Positions 23,212 through 30,216 of a stretch of 30,216 nucleotides of DNA are shown here, in pieces. The position numbers and the translations under genes were made by a program. Under the pieces are notes generated by a model. The model saw only the letters and a list, made by a program, of their open reading frames with translations, was not told the DNA's origin and made no database searches. The stretch lies in contig NZ_JABBDR010000266.1 in assembly GCF_018854495.1 (NCBI RefSeq), positions 1 to 30,216 of the forward strand, in the 5' to 3' direction. Every line of letters starts with the position of its first letter. The stretch's first letter is position 1. This stretch comes from Acidithiobacillus ferruginosus (GTDB lineage Bacteria > Pseudomonadota > Gammaproteobacteria > Acidithiobacillales > Acidithiobacillaceae).

Positions 23212-24249
23212 TCAGTTTCCGCAGGGATGCGCAGAAAGCTTTTGCGGCTGGTTGTCTGTCAGCGGAATATGAACGGTGACGGGCATACCCAGGCGCAGGC
23301 GATGCTGCGGATTGCAGGCATAGACCCGCACCCGGTACACCAGTTCCGTACGCAACTCCGTGGTTTGCACGGTCTTGGGCGTGAATTCCGCAGTGGGCGA
23401 AATGAAACCCACCCAGCCCGAGAAAGATTTACCCGGGAAGGAATCACTGTCGATGGTCGCCTTCATGCCCAGTCGCACCTGCCCCAATGCCTTTTCCGGC
23501 AGATAGGCGCGCACCCAGACCGGATTGTCCAATGCCAGAGTGAATACCGGGGTCTGCGGGGAAACCATGTCGCCCGGCTCCAGAATACGATCCTGAACGA
23601 CGCCGTCTTCTGGCGCATAAAGACGGGTGTCCGTGAGTTCGCGGCGCGCCAGAGACAGACCTGCCTTATCGGCTTGCAACTGCTGCCGCGCCGCCGCAAT
23701 ATCTTCTTTGCGCGGCCCCTTGATGGCCAGAGTCAGTGCCTGCTGGGCATGATCCAGATTGGCGCGCGCCGTTTTCAGTGCGGCGGCGGCATTGTCGAGA
23801 CTCTGTTTGGGCACATATTGCCGTGCGGCAAGGGCCTGCTGGCGTTGCCAGGTGATCTCGGCATTGCTCAGGGTCGCCTGGGCGGCAGCGGCTTCGGCCC
23901 GGGCCTCGGCGATTTCTTCCGGACGGGAACCCGCCAGCAGGCGGGCCAGCACCTGCTCCTGTGCGGCCATACCTGCGGCATCTTTATCTACGGCGTCCTG
24001 AAACCGTACGGGGTCCAGATCTGCCAGCAATTGTCCCTTTTTTACCCGGTCGCCCTCCTGTACCCGGAGATCGAGAAGCCGGCCATTGTCGTCAAAGGCC
24101 GCCTGTACCTGGCGGATGTCGATATTGCCGTAGATGGTGACGGTTTTTTCTGGGGCGTGATTGCGGCTCAGAAAATAATAGGCGACCGCACCAGCAACGA
24201 TAAGCACTACTACCAGTGCCAGTGCGCGTTTTTTGGGGGAAATGGCCAT
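23212..24249 (-). CDS. HlyD-family membrane fusion protein (YbhG-like)
   Basis: 345 residues; GGAGATCG precedes the ATG. One N-terminal membrane helix (about 9-27, ALVVVLIVAGAVAYYFLS), then a biotinyl-lipoyl-like half (RVQEGDRVKKGQLLADLDPVRF), a long Ala/Gln/Arg-rich coiled coil (about 80-190), the second lipoyl half (LYAPEDGVVQDRILEPGDMV) and a beta-barrel part (VRAYLPEKALGQVRLGMKATI). It should link the ABC exporter in the inner membrane to an outer-membrane channel of the TolC type, which is not in this window. First gene of the exporter operon. Confidence 0.93.
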   Translation of the reverse strand: MAISPKKRALALVVVLIVAGAVAYYFLSRNHAPEKTVTIYGNIDIRQVQAAFDDNGRLLDLRVQEGDRVKKGQLLADLDPVRFQDAVDKDAAGMAAQEQVLARLLAGSRPEEIAEARAEAAAAQATLSNAEITWQRQQALAARQYVPKQSLDNAAAALKTARANLDHAQQALTLAIKGPRKEDIAAARQQLQADKAGLSLARRELTDTRLYAPEDGVVQDRILEPGDMVSPQTPVFTLALDNPVWVRAYLPEKALGQVRLGMKATIDSDSFPGKSFSGWVGFISPTAEFTPKTVQTTELRTELVYRVRVYACNPQHRLRLGMPVTVHIPLTDNQPQKLSAHPCGN

Positions 24250-24461
24250 ATCGATCTCCGATGGTTACGTGCGTTATGTTAGAACGCTTCCCGCCGTGTT
24301 AACAGGATATTGATGGATTCCAGATGCGGTCGTGCCGCGCTGCCCGTGAGTTGGGGAGGGTGGTCTGGATTCGGAGAGACGCATCAAGTGACGGAGATGT
24401 TCGCCAAGCCGTTGGTTTGCAGAATCATCGTACCCAAGCGCTGGGCGCCTGGACGGGTGGC
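24250..24461. other. Intergenic region between arsC and the exporter operon
   Basis: 212 bases without a supported gene. Both flanking genes are on the minus strand, so it must hold the end of the arsRC transcript and the promoter of the exporter. I see no hairpin with a U-run and no convincing -35/-10 pair. Confidence 0.4.
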
Positions 24462-24953
24462 CTAAGGCTGCAAAGTGCCGATACGCTCCAGTTCCTGTCG
24501 CAGCTTTGCCGGATCTTTTTCCAGCAATTCCGCCACCGGTAACTGCAGCAAGGCTTCGATACGGTAGCGCAGGATATGGTAGGCAGTATCGAAAGCCGCT
24601 TCGATCTGCGCTTCCGTACCGGTCGCTTTGGCCGGATCCTCCACACCCCAGTGGGTACGGATGGCCGGCCCCAGATAGGCGGGGCAGGTTTCGCCGGCGG
24701 CACCGGCGCAGACGGTGATGACGATGTCCGGAGTCTCTTTCAGGTCCTCCCAGGATTTGCTGCGCAGACCTTCCGTACGAAAGCCCTCACGCTCTAGCAG
24801 GCTTATGGAACGAGGGTGGACGTACCCTGTAGGATGGCTGCCGGCACTGGTGGCATGCATGGCCGGACCGGCCAGCGCATTGAAGGTGGCTTCGGCGAGA
24901 ATGGAACGGCAGGAGTTGCCGGTGCAGAGAAACAGGATTTCCGGGGTTTTCAT
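24462..24953 (-). CDS. arsC: Arsenate reductase, thioredoxin-linked LMW-phosphatase type
   Basis: 163 residues; ATG overlaps the arsR stop as ATGA. The catalytic P-loop is CTGNSCRS (Cys10, Cys15), and the redox pair is Cys82 and Cys90 in VCAGAAGETCP, with catalytic Asp106 in EDPAKA. This Cys10/82/90 layout marks the thioredoxin-coupled enzymes. It reduces arsenate to arsenite for export by ArsB. The C-terminal helical tail (YHILRYRIEALLQLPVAELLEKD) is longer than in the Gram-positive enzymes. Confidence 0.95.
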   Translation of the reverse strand: MKTPEILFLCTGNSCRSILAEATFNALAGPAMHATSAGSHPTGYVHPRSISLLEREGFRTEGLRSKSWEDLKETPDIVITVCAGAAGETCPAYLGPAIRTHWGVEDPAKATGTEAQIEAAFDTAYHILRYRIEALLQLPVAELLEKDPAKLRQELERIGTLQP

Positions 24954-25309
24954 CGTTGGTTTCCTTCCTGGACTGAGGGAGAGCGGGTTTCACCGGATAA
25001 GGCACAGTCCCGGGTACCATGGCAGCAATTTTCTGTGAGATACGCGACCAGCGCGCGCACCACGGGCATGGCTGCCCGGTAGCGCTGATAGCGTCCTTCG
25101 CGCTGCACGGTGACCAGTCCGGCGTGCTGGAGGTTTTTCAGATGAAAGGAAATGCCGTTGTGCGGTTGCCCCAGATGCTCGGCAATATCGCCGGACACCA
25201 GACCCGTCGGCTCCTGTTCTACCAGCAGGCGAAAAATCTCCAGGCGCACCGGCGAGGCCAGGGCCTCCAGGCGGGCGACGACTTGTGCAGGATCTTGTAG
25301 TGGTTCCAT
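24950..25309 (-). CDS. arsR: ArsR repressor, atypical C-terminal cysteine type
   Basis: 119 residues from the ATG at 25309. The frame stays open far upstream, but only because it lies opposite arsB. The winged-helix domain fills about 10-85 (LASPVRLEIFRLLVEQE, GDIAEHLGQPHNGISFHLKNLQHAGLV). The ELCVC metal site of classical ArsR is absent; instead Cys95, Cys96 and Cys102 occur in ENCCHGTRDC, exactly the arsenite site known in the A. ferrooxidans ArsR. It represses the ars promoters and releases DNA on binding arsenite. No clear ribosome-binding site precedes the ATG. Confidence 0.95.
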   Translation of the reverse strand: MEPLQDPAQVVARLEALASPVRLEIFRLLVEQEPTGLVSGDIAEHLGQPHNGISFHLKNLQHAGLVTVQREGRYQRYRAAMPVVRALVAYLTENCCHGTRDCALSGETRSPSVQEGNQR

Positions 25310-25402
25310 CGTATTATCCACGAATATTTCTTGCAGTATTGACAAGACCGTGGCGCTCGTCAAGACTTGGCTCTGTGTTTTACTTCCGGAGTTCCTCCAA
25401 GC
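25310..25402. promoter_or_regulatory. Divergent ars promoter/operator region
   Basis: 93 bases between arsR and arsB. For arsRC (minus strand) TTGACG (25358-25363) and AATACT (25335-25340) are separated by 17 bases, placing the start about 20 bases before the arsR ATG. On the plus strand TTGACA (25339-25344) overlaps the arsR -10. The two -35 boxes face each other as an inverted repeat TTGAC-N15-GTCAA, so one bound repressor could shut both sides. The plus-strand -10 is weak. Confidence 0.6.
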
Positions 25403-26713
25403 ATGCTGGCCGTCGCCATATTTCTTGTCACCCTGATTCTCGTCATCTGGCAACCCAGGGGCCTCAGCATCGGCTGGAGCGCCATGGGTGGCGCTGTCGT
25501 GGCGCTGGCCACCGGCGTCATCACCTGGAGCGACATTCCCATCGTCTGGCACATTGTCTGGGATGCCACCTTTACCTTTGTGGCCTTGATTATTATCTCG
25601 CTGATTCTCGACGAGGCAGGATTTTTTCACTGGGCGGCACTGCATGTGGTTCGCTGGGGTGGTGGTCGTGGGCGCCTGCTCTTTCCTTTGATCGTCGTGC
25701 TGGGGGCCATGATTGCTGCGGTGTTCGCCAACGACGGCGCGGCGTTGCTGCTCACTCCGATCGTCATGGCCATATTGCTGCGTCTGGATTTCACCCCGGC
25801 GGCCACCTTTGCCTTCGTGATCGCCACGGGTTTCGTGGCCGATACCACCAGCCTGCCGCTGATGATTTCCAATCTGGTGAACATTGTCAGTGCCAATTAT
25901 TTCAACATCAGTTTTGATCGGTATGCGACGGTGATGGTGCCGGTGGATCTGGTGGCCCTGGCCGCGACGCTGGGCGTGCTCTGGCTCTATTTCCGGCGGG
26001 TGGTGCCACGCCGATATCTGACCAGCGACCTGCCCGAGCCTGCTTCCGTCATCATGGACTACGTGGTTTTTCGGGCCAGTTTTCCGGTTCTGATTCTGTT
26101 GTTGGTGGCCTATTTTGTCACTGCGCAATGGCAGGTCCCGGTCTCCGTGGTGACCGGAACCGGTGCGTTGATCCTGTTGGCTCTGGCCGGGCGCTGGCTG
26201 CAGGGCGGGCGCGGCGCGCGGATTCCCGTGCGCAAAGTGCTGCAGGGAGCCCCTTGGGCGATTGTGGTCTTCAGTCTGGGTATGTATCTGGTGGTTTATG
26301 GATTACGCAACGCCGGACTCACCGGTTATGTGGCCATGGCCCTGCACTGGTTTGCTGGTCACGGGACCGTAGCGGCGGCGCTGGGCACGGGGTTTCTCGC
26401 GGCCCTGCTGTCTTCCATCATGAACAATATGCCAGCGGTACTGGTGGGAGCGCTGGCTATCCATCAACTGTCGTCGGTAGCAACAGACCCCATGCTCCGG
26501 GAGATCATGGTCTACGCCAACGTTATCGGCTGTGATCTTGGCCCCAAGTTTACCCCGATCGGCAGCCTGGCGACCCTGCTCTGGCTGCATGTGCTGAGTC
26601 GCAAAGGTATGACCGTGACCTGGGGACAGTACATGAGAACGGGTCTGCTCATTACCCCGCCGGTACTGCTGGTCACACTACTGGCCCTGGCCTGGTGGTT
26701 GCCGCTGGCTTGA
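25403..26713 (+). CDS. arsB: Arsenite efflux pump ArsB
   Basis: 436 residues from the ATG at 25403; an upstream in-frame TTG at 25367 would add 12 residues ahead of the first helix and is less likely. Twelve or so membrane helices, with the ArsB/NhaD signature stretches [54 protein letters not shown] and [20 protein letters not shown]. It expels arsenite or antimonite from the cytoplasm using the membrane potential. Length is normal (429-440). It overlaps no other real gene and lies 14 bases ahead of arsH. Confidence 0.96.
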   Translation: MLAVAIFLVTLILVIWQPRGLSIGWSAMGGAVVALATGVITWSDIPIVWHIVWDATFTFVALIIISLILDEAGFFHWAALHVVRWGGGRGRLLFPLIVVLGAMIAAVFANDGAALLLTPIVMAILLRLDFTPAATFAFVIATGFVADTTSLPLMISNLVNIVSANYFNISFDRYATVMVPVDLVALAATLGVLWLYFRRVVPRRYLTSDLPEPASVIMDYVVFRASFPVLILLLVAYFVTAQWQVPVSVVTGTGALILLALAGRWLQGGRGARIPVRKVLQGAPWAIVVFSLGMYLVVYGLRNAGLTGYVAMALHWFAGHGTVAAALGTGFLAALLSSIMNNMPAVLVGALAIHQLSSVATDPMLREIMVYANVIGCDLGPKFTPIGSLATLLWLHVLSRKGMTVTWGQYMRTGLLITPPVLLVTLLALAWWLPLA

Positions 26714-26727
26714 GGAGGATGGTCATC

Positions 26728-27441
26728 ATGTCTGGAAATTTGCCCAATACCGACGATGTGCTGCTGCAGGTGCCGGATGTCCGGTGTTTGCAGAGTGCCG
26801 CCGAAACGGATCACCCGCCGCGCATCCTGCTGCTGTATGGCTCCAACCGGGAATGTTCCTACAGTCGTCTGCTGACGCTGGAGGCGGAACGCCTGCTGCG
26901 ATACTTTGGCGCGGAAACCCACGTCTTTCACCCGATGGGACTACCCCTGCCCGACGATGCGCCGGTGACACATCCCAAAGTGGTAGAATTGCGGGGGTTG
27001 GTAGAGTGGTCGGAAGGACAGGTCTGGTGTTCTCCGGAGCGTCATGGCGCCATGACGGGGGTGTTCAAATCACAGGTGGACTGGATTCCCCTCAATTCTG
27101 GGGCAATTCGCCCTACCCAGGGCAAAACGCTGGCGTTAATGCAGGTTTGCGGAGGATCGCAATCGTTCAATGCGGTCAACCAGATGCGCATTCTGGGCCG
27201 CTGGATGCGCATGCTCACCATCCCCAACCAGTCCTCCGTTCCCAAGGCTTTTCTGGAGTTTGATGATGGTGGCCGGATGAAGCCATCCGCCTACTACGAC
27301 CGGGTCGTGGACGTCATGGAAGAACTCATGAAATTCACCCTGCTTACCCGCGGGAACAGCGATTATCTGGTGGATCGCTATTCCGAGCGTAAAGAATCCG
27401 CAGAGGAACTTTCCAGGCGCGTCCATCAACAGAACCTATAG
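26728..27441 (+). CDS. arsH: ArsH flavoprotein
   Basis: 237 residues from the ATG at 26728, nine bases after GGAGG; the ATG at 26719 abuts the same site and is too close. Flavodoxin-like fold with the FMN loop [23 protein letters not shown], then [15 protein letters not shown] contact ([22 protein letters not shown]), and [16 protein letters not shown] and [11 protein letters not shown] blocks typical of ArsH. Members reduce or oxidise organoarsenicals and quinones with NADPH. Co-transcribed with arsB, as described for A. ferrooxidans. Confidence 0.95.
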   Translation: MSGNLPNTDDVLLQVPDVRCLQSAAETDHPPRILLLYGSNRECSYSRLLTLEAERLLRYFGAETHVFHPMGLPLPDDAPVTHPKVVELRGLVEWSEGQVWCSPERHGAMTGVFKSQVDWIPLNSGAIRPTQGKTLALMQVCGGSQSFNAVNQMRILGRWMRMLTIPNQSSVPKAFLEFDDGGRMKPSAYYDRVVDVMEELMKFTLLTRGNSDYLVDRYSERKESAEELSRRVHQQNL

Positions 27442-27548
27442 CGCATGGCTGTTGCAAGGCAGGAGGTTGGGGGTACGCAAGTGCCAACTGACGCATTGCG
27501 CGACTGCTCCATACAGTCCAAAATCCACCCCTACACGAGGGGGGACCC

Positions 27549-28925
27549 ATGTTTGACAATCTGACCCAGAAACTGACCCAGACTTTCAAGAATCTGCGCG
27601 GCCAGGGACGGCTGAGCGAGGACAACATCCGTGACGCCCTGCGCGACGTGCGCCTGGCGCTGCTGGAGGCGGATGTTGCCCTGCCGGTGGTCAAGGACTT
27701 TATCCATAACGTGCGCGAATCGGCCATGGGCGAAGCCGTGGTCAAAAGCCTTACGCCGGGGCAGGTCTTCGTCAAGATCGTCCATGACGAACTGGTGAAG
27801 TTGATGGGCGCGCATAACGACAGTCTCGATCTCAGCGCCCGTCCCCCGGCGGTGATTCTCCTCGCGGGTTTGCAGGGTTCGGGTAAGACTACCACCAGCG
27901 CCAAGCTCGCCCTGTGGCTCAAGGACAAGGAAAAGAAGCGCGTGCTGATGGTCAGTACCGACGTCTATCGTCCTGCCGCCATGGAACAGTTGGCGCATCT
28001 GGGTAAGGACATCGAGGTGGATGTGTTTCCCTCCAGCCCTGGCCAGCAGCCGGTGCGTATCGCCCAGGATGCGGTGGAGGCAGCGCAGCGCGGCGTCTAT
28101 GACGTGCTTATCGTCGATACGGCGGGGCGTCTGCATGTGGACGGCGAGATGATGGCCGAGGCACAGGCACTGACGGCGGCGGTCAAGCCGGTGGAACTGC
28201 TCTTTGTGGTGGATGCCATGACCGGTCAGGACGCGGTGAATACCGCCAAGGCCTTTAACGACGCTCTGCCGCTGACCGGCGTGATTCTCACCAAGGCGGA
28301 CGGCGACGCCCGCGGTGGCGCGGCCCTGTCGGTGCGAGCCATTACCGGCAAGCCCATCAAGTTCATCGGTATCGGTGAGAAAATTCGCAAGGGTCTGGAA
28401 CCGTTTTATCCCGAGCGCATGGCCTCGCGCATTCTGGGGATGGGTGACATCGTCAGTTTGGTGGAGCAGGTCCAGCAGGATGTGGACGAGGATCAGGCCC
28501 GGAAAATGACCGAGAAGTTGCGCAGCGGCAAGGGCTTCGATCTGGAAGACTTCCGTGAGCAGTTGCGTCAGCTCGAGCGCATGGGCGGTATGGCGAGCAT
28601 CATGGATAAGCTGCCGGGTATGGGCGAGTTGCCCGCCGAGGCGCAGAGCGCGATGCAGGATGGCAAGCCCATGCGCCGCCTGGAAGCCATCATCAACTCC
28701 ATGACGCCCGGCGAAAGGCGTCATCCGGACATCATCAAGGCCTCGCGGCGGCGGCGGATTGCCGCGGGTTCCGGGACGACCGTGACCGAAGTGAACAAGC
28801 TCCTAAAACAGTTCGAAATGATGCAAAAGATGTTCAAAAAAATGGGTAAAGGGGGCCGGGGACTCAGCCGTTTGCTGGGGATGAATCCCAAATCCATGTT
28901 GAAGGGCGGTTTACCCTTCCGTTAG
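27549..28925 (+). CDS. ffh: Signal recognition particle GTPase Ffh
   Basis: 458 residues; GAGGGGGG before the ATG. N domain to about 90; G domain with GLQGSGKTT (P-loop, about 105-113), DTAGRL, TKADGDARGG; then the M domain from about 300 with LPGMG and the RNA-binding ERRHPDIIKASRRRRIAAGSGTTVTEVNKLLKQF segment, and a Met-rich end. It binds 4.5S RNA and signal sequences of nascent membrane proteins. The RNA is not encoded in this window. First gene of the ffh-rpsP-rimM-trmD series. Confidence 0.98.
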   Translation: MFDNLTQKLTQTFKNLRGQGRLSEDNIRDALRDVRLALLEADVALPVVKDFIHNVRESAMGEAVVKSLTPGQVFVKIVHDELVKLMGAHNDSLDLSARPPAVILLAGLQGSGKTTTSAKLALWLKDKEKKRVLMVSTDVYRPAAMEQLAHLGKDIEVDVFPSSPGQQPVRIAQDAVEAAQRGVYDVLIVDTAGRLHVDGEMMAEAQALTAAVKPVELLFVVDAMTGQDAVNTAKAFNDALPLTGVILTKADGDARGGAALSVRAITGKPIKFIGIGEKIRKGLEPFYPERMASRILGMGDIVSLVEQVQQDVDEDQARKMTEKLRSGKGFDLEDFREQLRQLERMGGMASIMDKLPGMGELPAEAQSAMQDGKPMRRLEAIINSMTPGERRHPDIIKASRRRRIAAGSGTTVTEVNKLLKQFEMMQKMFKKMGKGGRGLSRLLGMNPKSMLKGGLPFR

Positions 28926-28954
28926 AGCTTGTTTTTAGTTACGATACGCGCCTT

Positions 28955-28973
28955 TCTCCCGCACAGTGGGAGA
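28955..28973 (+). promoter_or_regulatory. Small hairpin between ffh and rpsP
   Basis: TCTCCC and GGGAGA flank a seven-base loop (6 pairs), 29 bases after the ffh stop and 22 bases before the rpsP start. No U-run follows, so it is not a terminator; it may stabilise or process the message of the downstream ribosomal genes. Confidence 0.5.
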
Positions 28974-28995
28974 GGATCATGGTTAAGGAGAACAC

Positions 28996-29256
28996 ATGGT
29001 AGTCATTCGTATGGCCCGGGGCGGCGCCAAGAAGCGGCCTTTTTATCACATTGTGGTGGCCGATAGCCGTAGCCGTCGGGATGGCCGTTTCATTGAGCGT
29101 CTGGGTTTTTACAATCCCATTGGCGCGGTAGCGGAGTTGCGGATCGATAAGGAACGCGCCGCTTACTGGTTGAGCCAGGGCGCCCAGCCGTCCGATACCG
29201 TCGCCGGCTTTCTGAAGAAAGAAGGCGTGAGCAAGACGGGTGTTGCCAGCGTCTGA
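28996..29256 (+). CDS. rpsP: 30S ribosomal protein S16
   Basis: 86 residues; AAGGAG before the ATG. The S16 pattern [40 protein letters not shown], then [22 protein letters not shown], is complete and of normal length. Its end overlaps the rimM start, and the gene order ffh-rpsP-rimM-trmD is widely conserved. Confidence 0.98.
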   Translation: MVVIRMARGGAKKRPFYHIVVADSRSRRDGRFIERLGFYNPIGAVAELRIDKERAAYWLSQGAQPSDTVAGFLKKEGVSKTGVASV

Positions 29257-29755
29257 AGCCGGGGAGTGGGTGGTGCTGGGACGTGTCTCCGGCATCTACG
29301 GTGTGCGCGGTATGGTGAAAGTCTTTTCTTTCACGGAGTCGCGTGACAGTATCCTCGACTACTCGCCCTGGTACCTCGGGCCCGACCGGCGCCCCTGGGT
29401 GCTGGAAGATGGACGTATGCAGGGCGAGGGTGTGGTGGCCAAACTGGCGCAGGTAGAGGACCGTGAGCAGGCGCGCGCCCTTATCGGGCAGGAGATCGCC
29501 GTGATCAGGGCTGATTTGCCTGAGTTGGGTGCCGGTGAGTTTTACTGGAGCACGCTGACCGGGCTTCGGGTGCTGAACCGGGAAGGCATCGTTCTGGGCA
29601 CCGTGTCCGCTTTTCTGGAGACCGGCGCGAATGATGTGATGGTGGTCGACGATGGCAAGGGTGGTGAACTGCTCATCCCCTGGTCGGCCGAAGCCTCTGC
29701 GGGTGTGGATTTGCCTGCCGGGCAGATGGTCGTGGACTGGCAAGCCGACTGGTGA
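29240..29755 (+). CDS. rimM: Ribosome maturation factor RimM
   Basis: 171 residues from a GTG at 29240 that overlaps rpsP by 17 bases; a clear ribosome-binding site is missing, and a start at another nearby GTG or TTG cannot be excluded. The N-terminal domain begins [25 protein letters not shown]; the PRC-barrel half contains [38 protein letters not shown] and LLIPW. It assists 30S head maturation together with S19. The stop overlaps the trmD start as TGATG. Confidence 0.95.
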   Translation: MLPASEAGEWVVLGRVSGIYGVRGMVKVFSFTESRDSILDYSPWYLGPDRRPWVLEDGRMQGEGVVAKLAQVEDREQARALIGQEIAVIRADLPELGAGEFYWSTLTGLRVLNREGIVLGTVSAFLETGANDVMVVDDGKGGELLIPWSAEASAGVDLPAGQMVVDWQADW

Positions 29756-30216
29756 TGCGTTTTGACGTCCTCACCATCTTCCCTGGGCTGATCCACGGCT
29801 ACTTGCAGGAAGGCATCGTCGGACGCGCGCTGACCCGCGGGCTGATCGAGGTGCATACCTGGAACCCCCGGGATTTCAGTGACAGCGCTTACCGGCGGGT
29901 GGATGACCGCCCCTTTGGCGGTGGGCCGGGTATGCTGATGATGGCTCCGCCCTTACTGGCGGCCATTGCGGCGGCGCGGCAGGCCAATCCCGGGGCGCCG
30001 GTGATTTACTTGTCGCCCCAGGGGCAGCGCCTGCAGCAGCGGGCGGTGCAGGATTTTGCAGCGGCACCGGGTCTGATTTTGCTGGCAGGTCGTTATGAAG
30101 GTATTGATGAGCGGGTGCTGGCGGCAGTGGATGCGGAATGGTCCATCGGCGACTACGTGCTGGCGGGCGGGGAATTGCCGGCGCTGGTGCTGATGGAGGC
30201 TGTGGCGCGGCAGTTG
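29755..30216 (+). CDS. trmD: tRNA (guanine-N1)-methyltransferase TrmD, partial (cut by right edge)
   Basis: 154 codons are visible from the ATG at 29755, with no stop; the full enzyme is about 240-250 residues. The start [13 protein letters not shown], the stretch [34 protein letters not shown] and [25 protein letters not shown] (trefoil knot that binds S-adenosylmethionine) identify it. It methylates G37 of tRNA to prevent frameshifting. Translation is coupled to rimM (TGATG). Confidence 0.97.
   Translation, partial: MRFDVLTIFPGLIHGYLQEGIVGRALTRGLIEVHTWNPRDFSDSAYRRVDDRPFGGGPGMLMMAPPLLAAIAAARQANPGAPVIYLSPQGQRLQQRAVQDFAAAPGLILLAGRYEGIDERVLAAVDAEWSIGDYVLAGGELPALVLMEAVARQL

Noticed and set aside
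22903..24282. Plus-strand frame of 459 codons
   Set aside because: It lies opposite the ATPase and HlyD-family genes, which have complete family motifs and coupled starts.
25310..26128. N-terminal extension of the arsR frame by about 270 codons
   Set aside because: The extension is antisense to arsB and is Gln/His/Asn-rich; the ArsR family length and Cys95/96/102 numbering fit the start at 25309.
27531..28724. Minus-strand frame of 397 codons
   Set aside because: Shadow of ffh, a highly conserved gene; His/Gln/Leu-rich without motif.
1..30216. CRISPR arrays, tRNA/rRNA genes, insertion sequences or attachment sites
   Set aside because: No regularly spaced repeats, cloverleaf-like segments, transposase motifs or long terminal inverted repeats were seen.

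Overview
The window looks like chromosomal DNA of an acidophilic gammaproteobacterium-like chemolithotroph, most probably Acidithiobacillus (A. ferrooxidans group). The best pointer is the arsenic locus. It has divergent arsRC and arsBH pairs, and its ArsR lacks the classical metal-binding motif and instead has Cys95, Cys96 and Cys102, the arrangement known for the atypical A. ferrooxidans ArsR. The species assignment is inference; no 16S or other marker gene is present.

Bases 1-11600 (minus strand) hold one long Tad/Flp pilus operon. Read in transcription order it is: Flp pilin, a strong intercistronic hairpin, TadG-like protein, unknown secreted protein, TadE-like pseudopilin, unknown secreted protein, a 55-residue second Flp-like pilin, CpaB/RcpC, CpaC/RcpA secretin, an FHA-TadA/CpaF ATPase fusion, a second TadE-like pseudopilin, a fusion of an LprI-like domain with a pesticin-type muramidase, and a second LprI-like protein cut by the left edge. 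Bases 11900-16250 hold the other half of the system: a minus-strand luxR-ompA(DUF4892-like) pair with its own terminator, then a divergent plus-strand tadB-tadC-DUF192 operon. No TadZ/CpaE, TadD or prepilin peptidase is present, so these must lie elsewhere or be missing.

Bases 16300-19200 hold small genes: a membrane protein behind a possible leader ORF, a minus-strand hemerythrin plus lipoyl-carrier (GcvH/LbpA-like) pair, a mini-thioredoxin, a Cys-rich orphan protein with its own promoter and terminator, and a small membrane protein. Bases 19200-24250 (minus strand) are a YbhGFSR-type exporter: a HlyD-family adaptor, a double-NBD ATPase, two ABC-2 permeases, and the small membrane protein at the end.

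Bases 24460-27440 carry arsC-arsR (minus) and arsB-arsH (plus) around a compact divergent promoter. Bases 27549 to the end carry the conserved housekeeping series ffh-rpsP-rimM-trmD (trmD is cut by the right edge).

The most unusual item is the muramidase that carries a lysozyme-inhibitor-like domain at its own N-terminus and is followed by a second inhibitor-like protein, all inside a pilus operon. This suggests a regulated peptidoglycan-opening module for the Tad machine. No tRNA, rRNA, CRISPR array, transposase or attachment site was seen.
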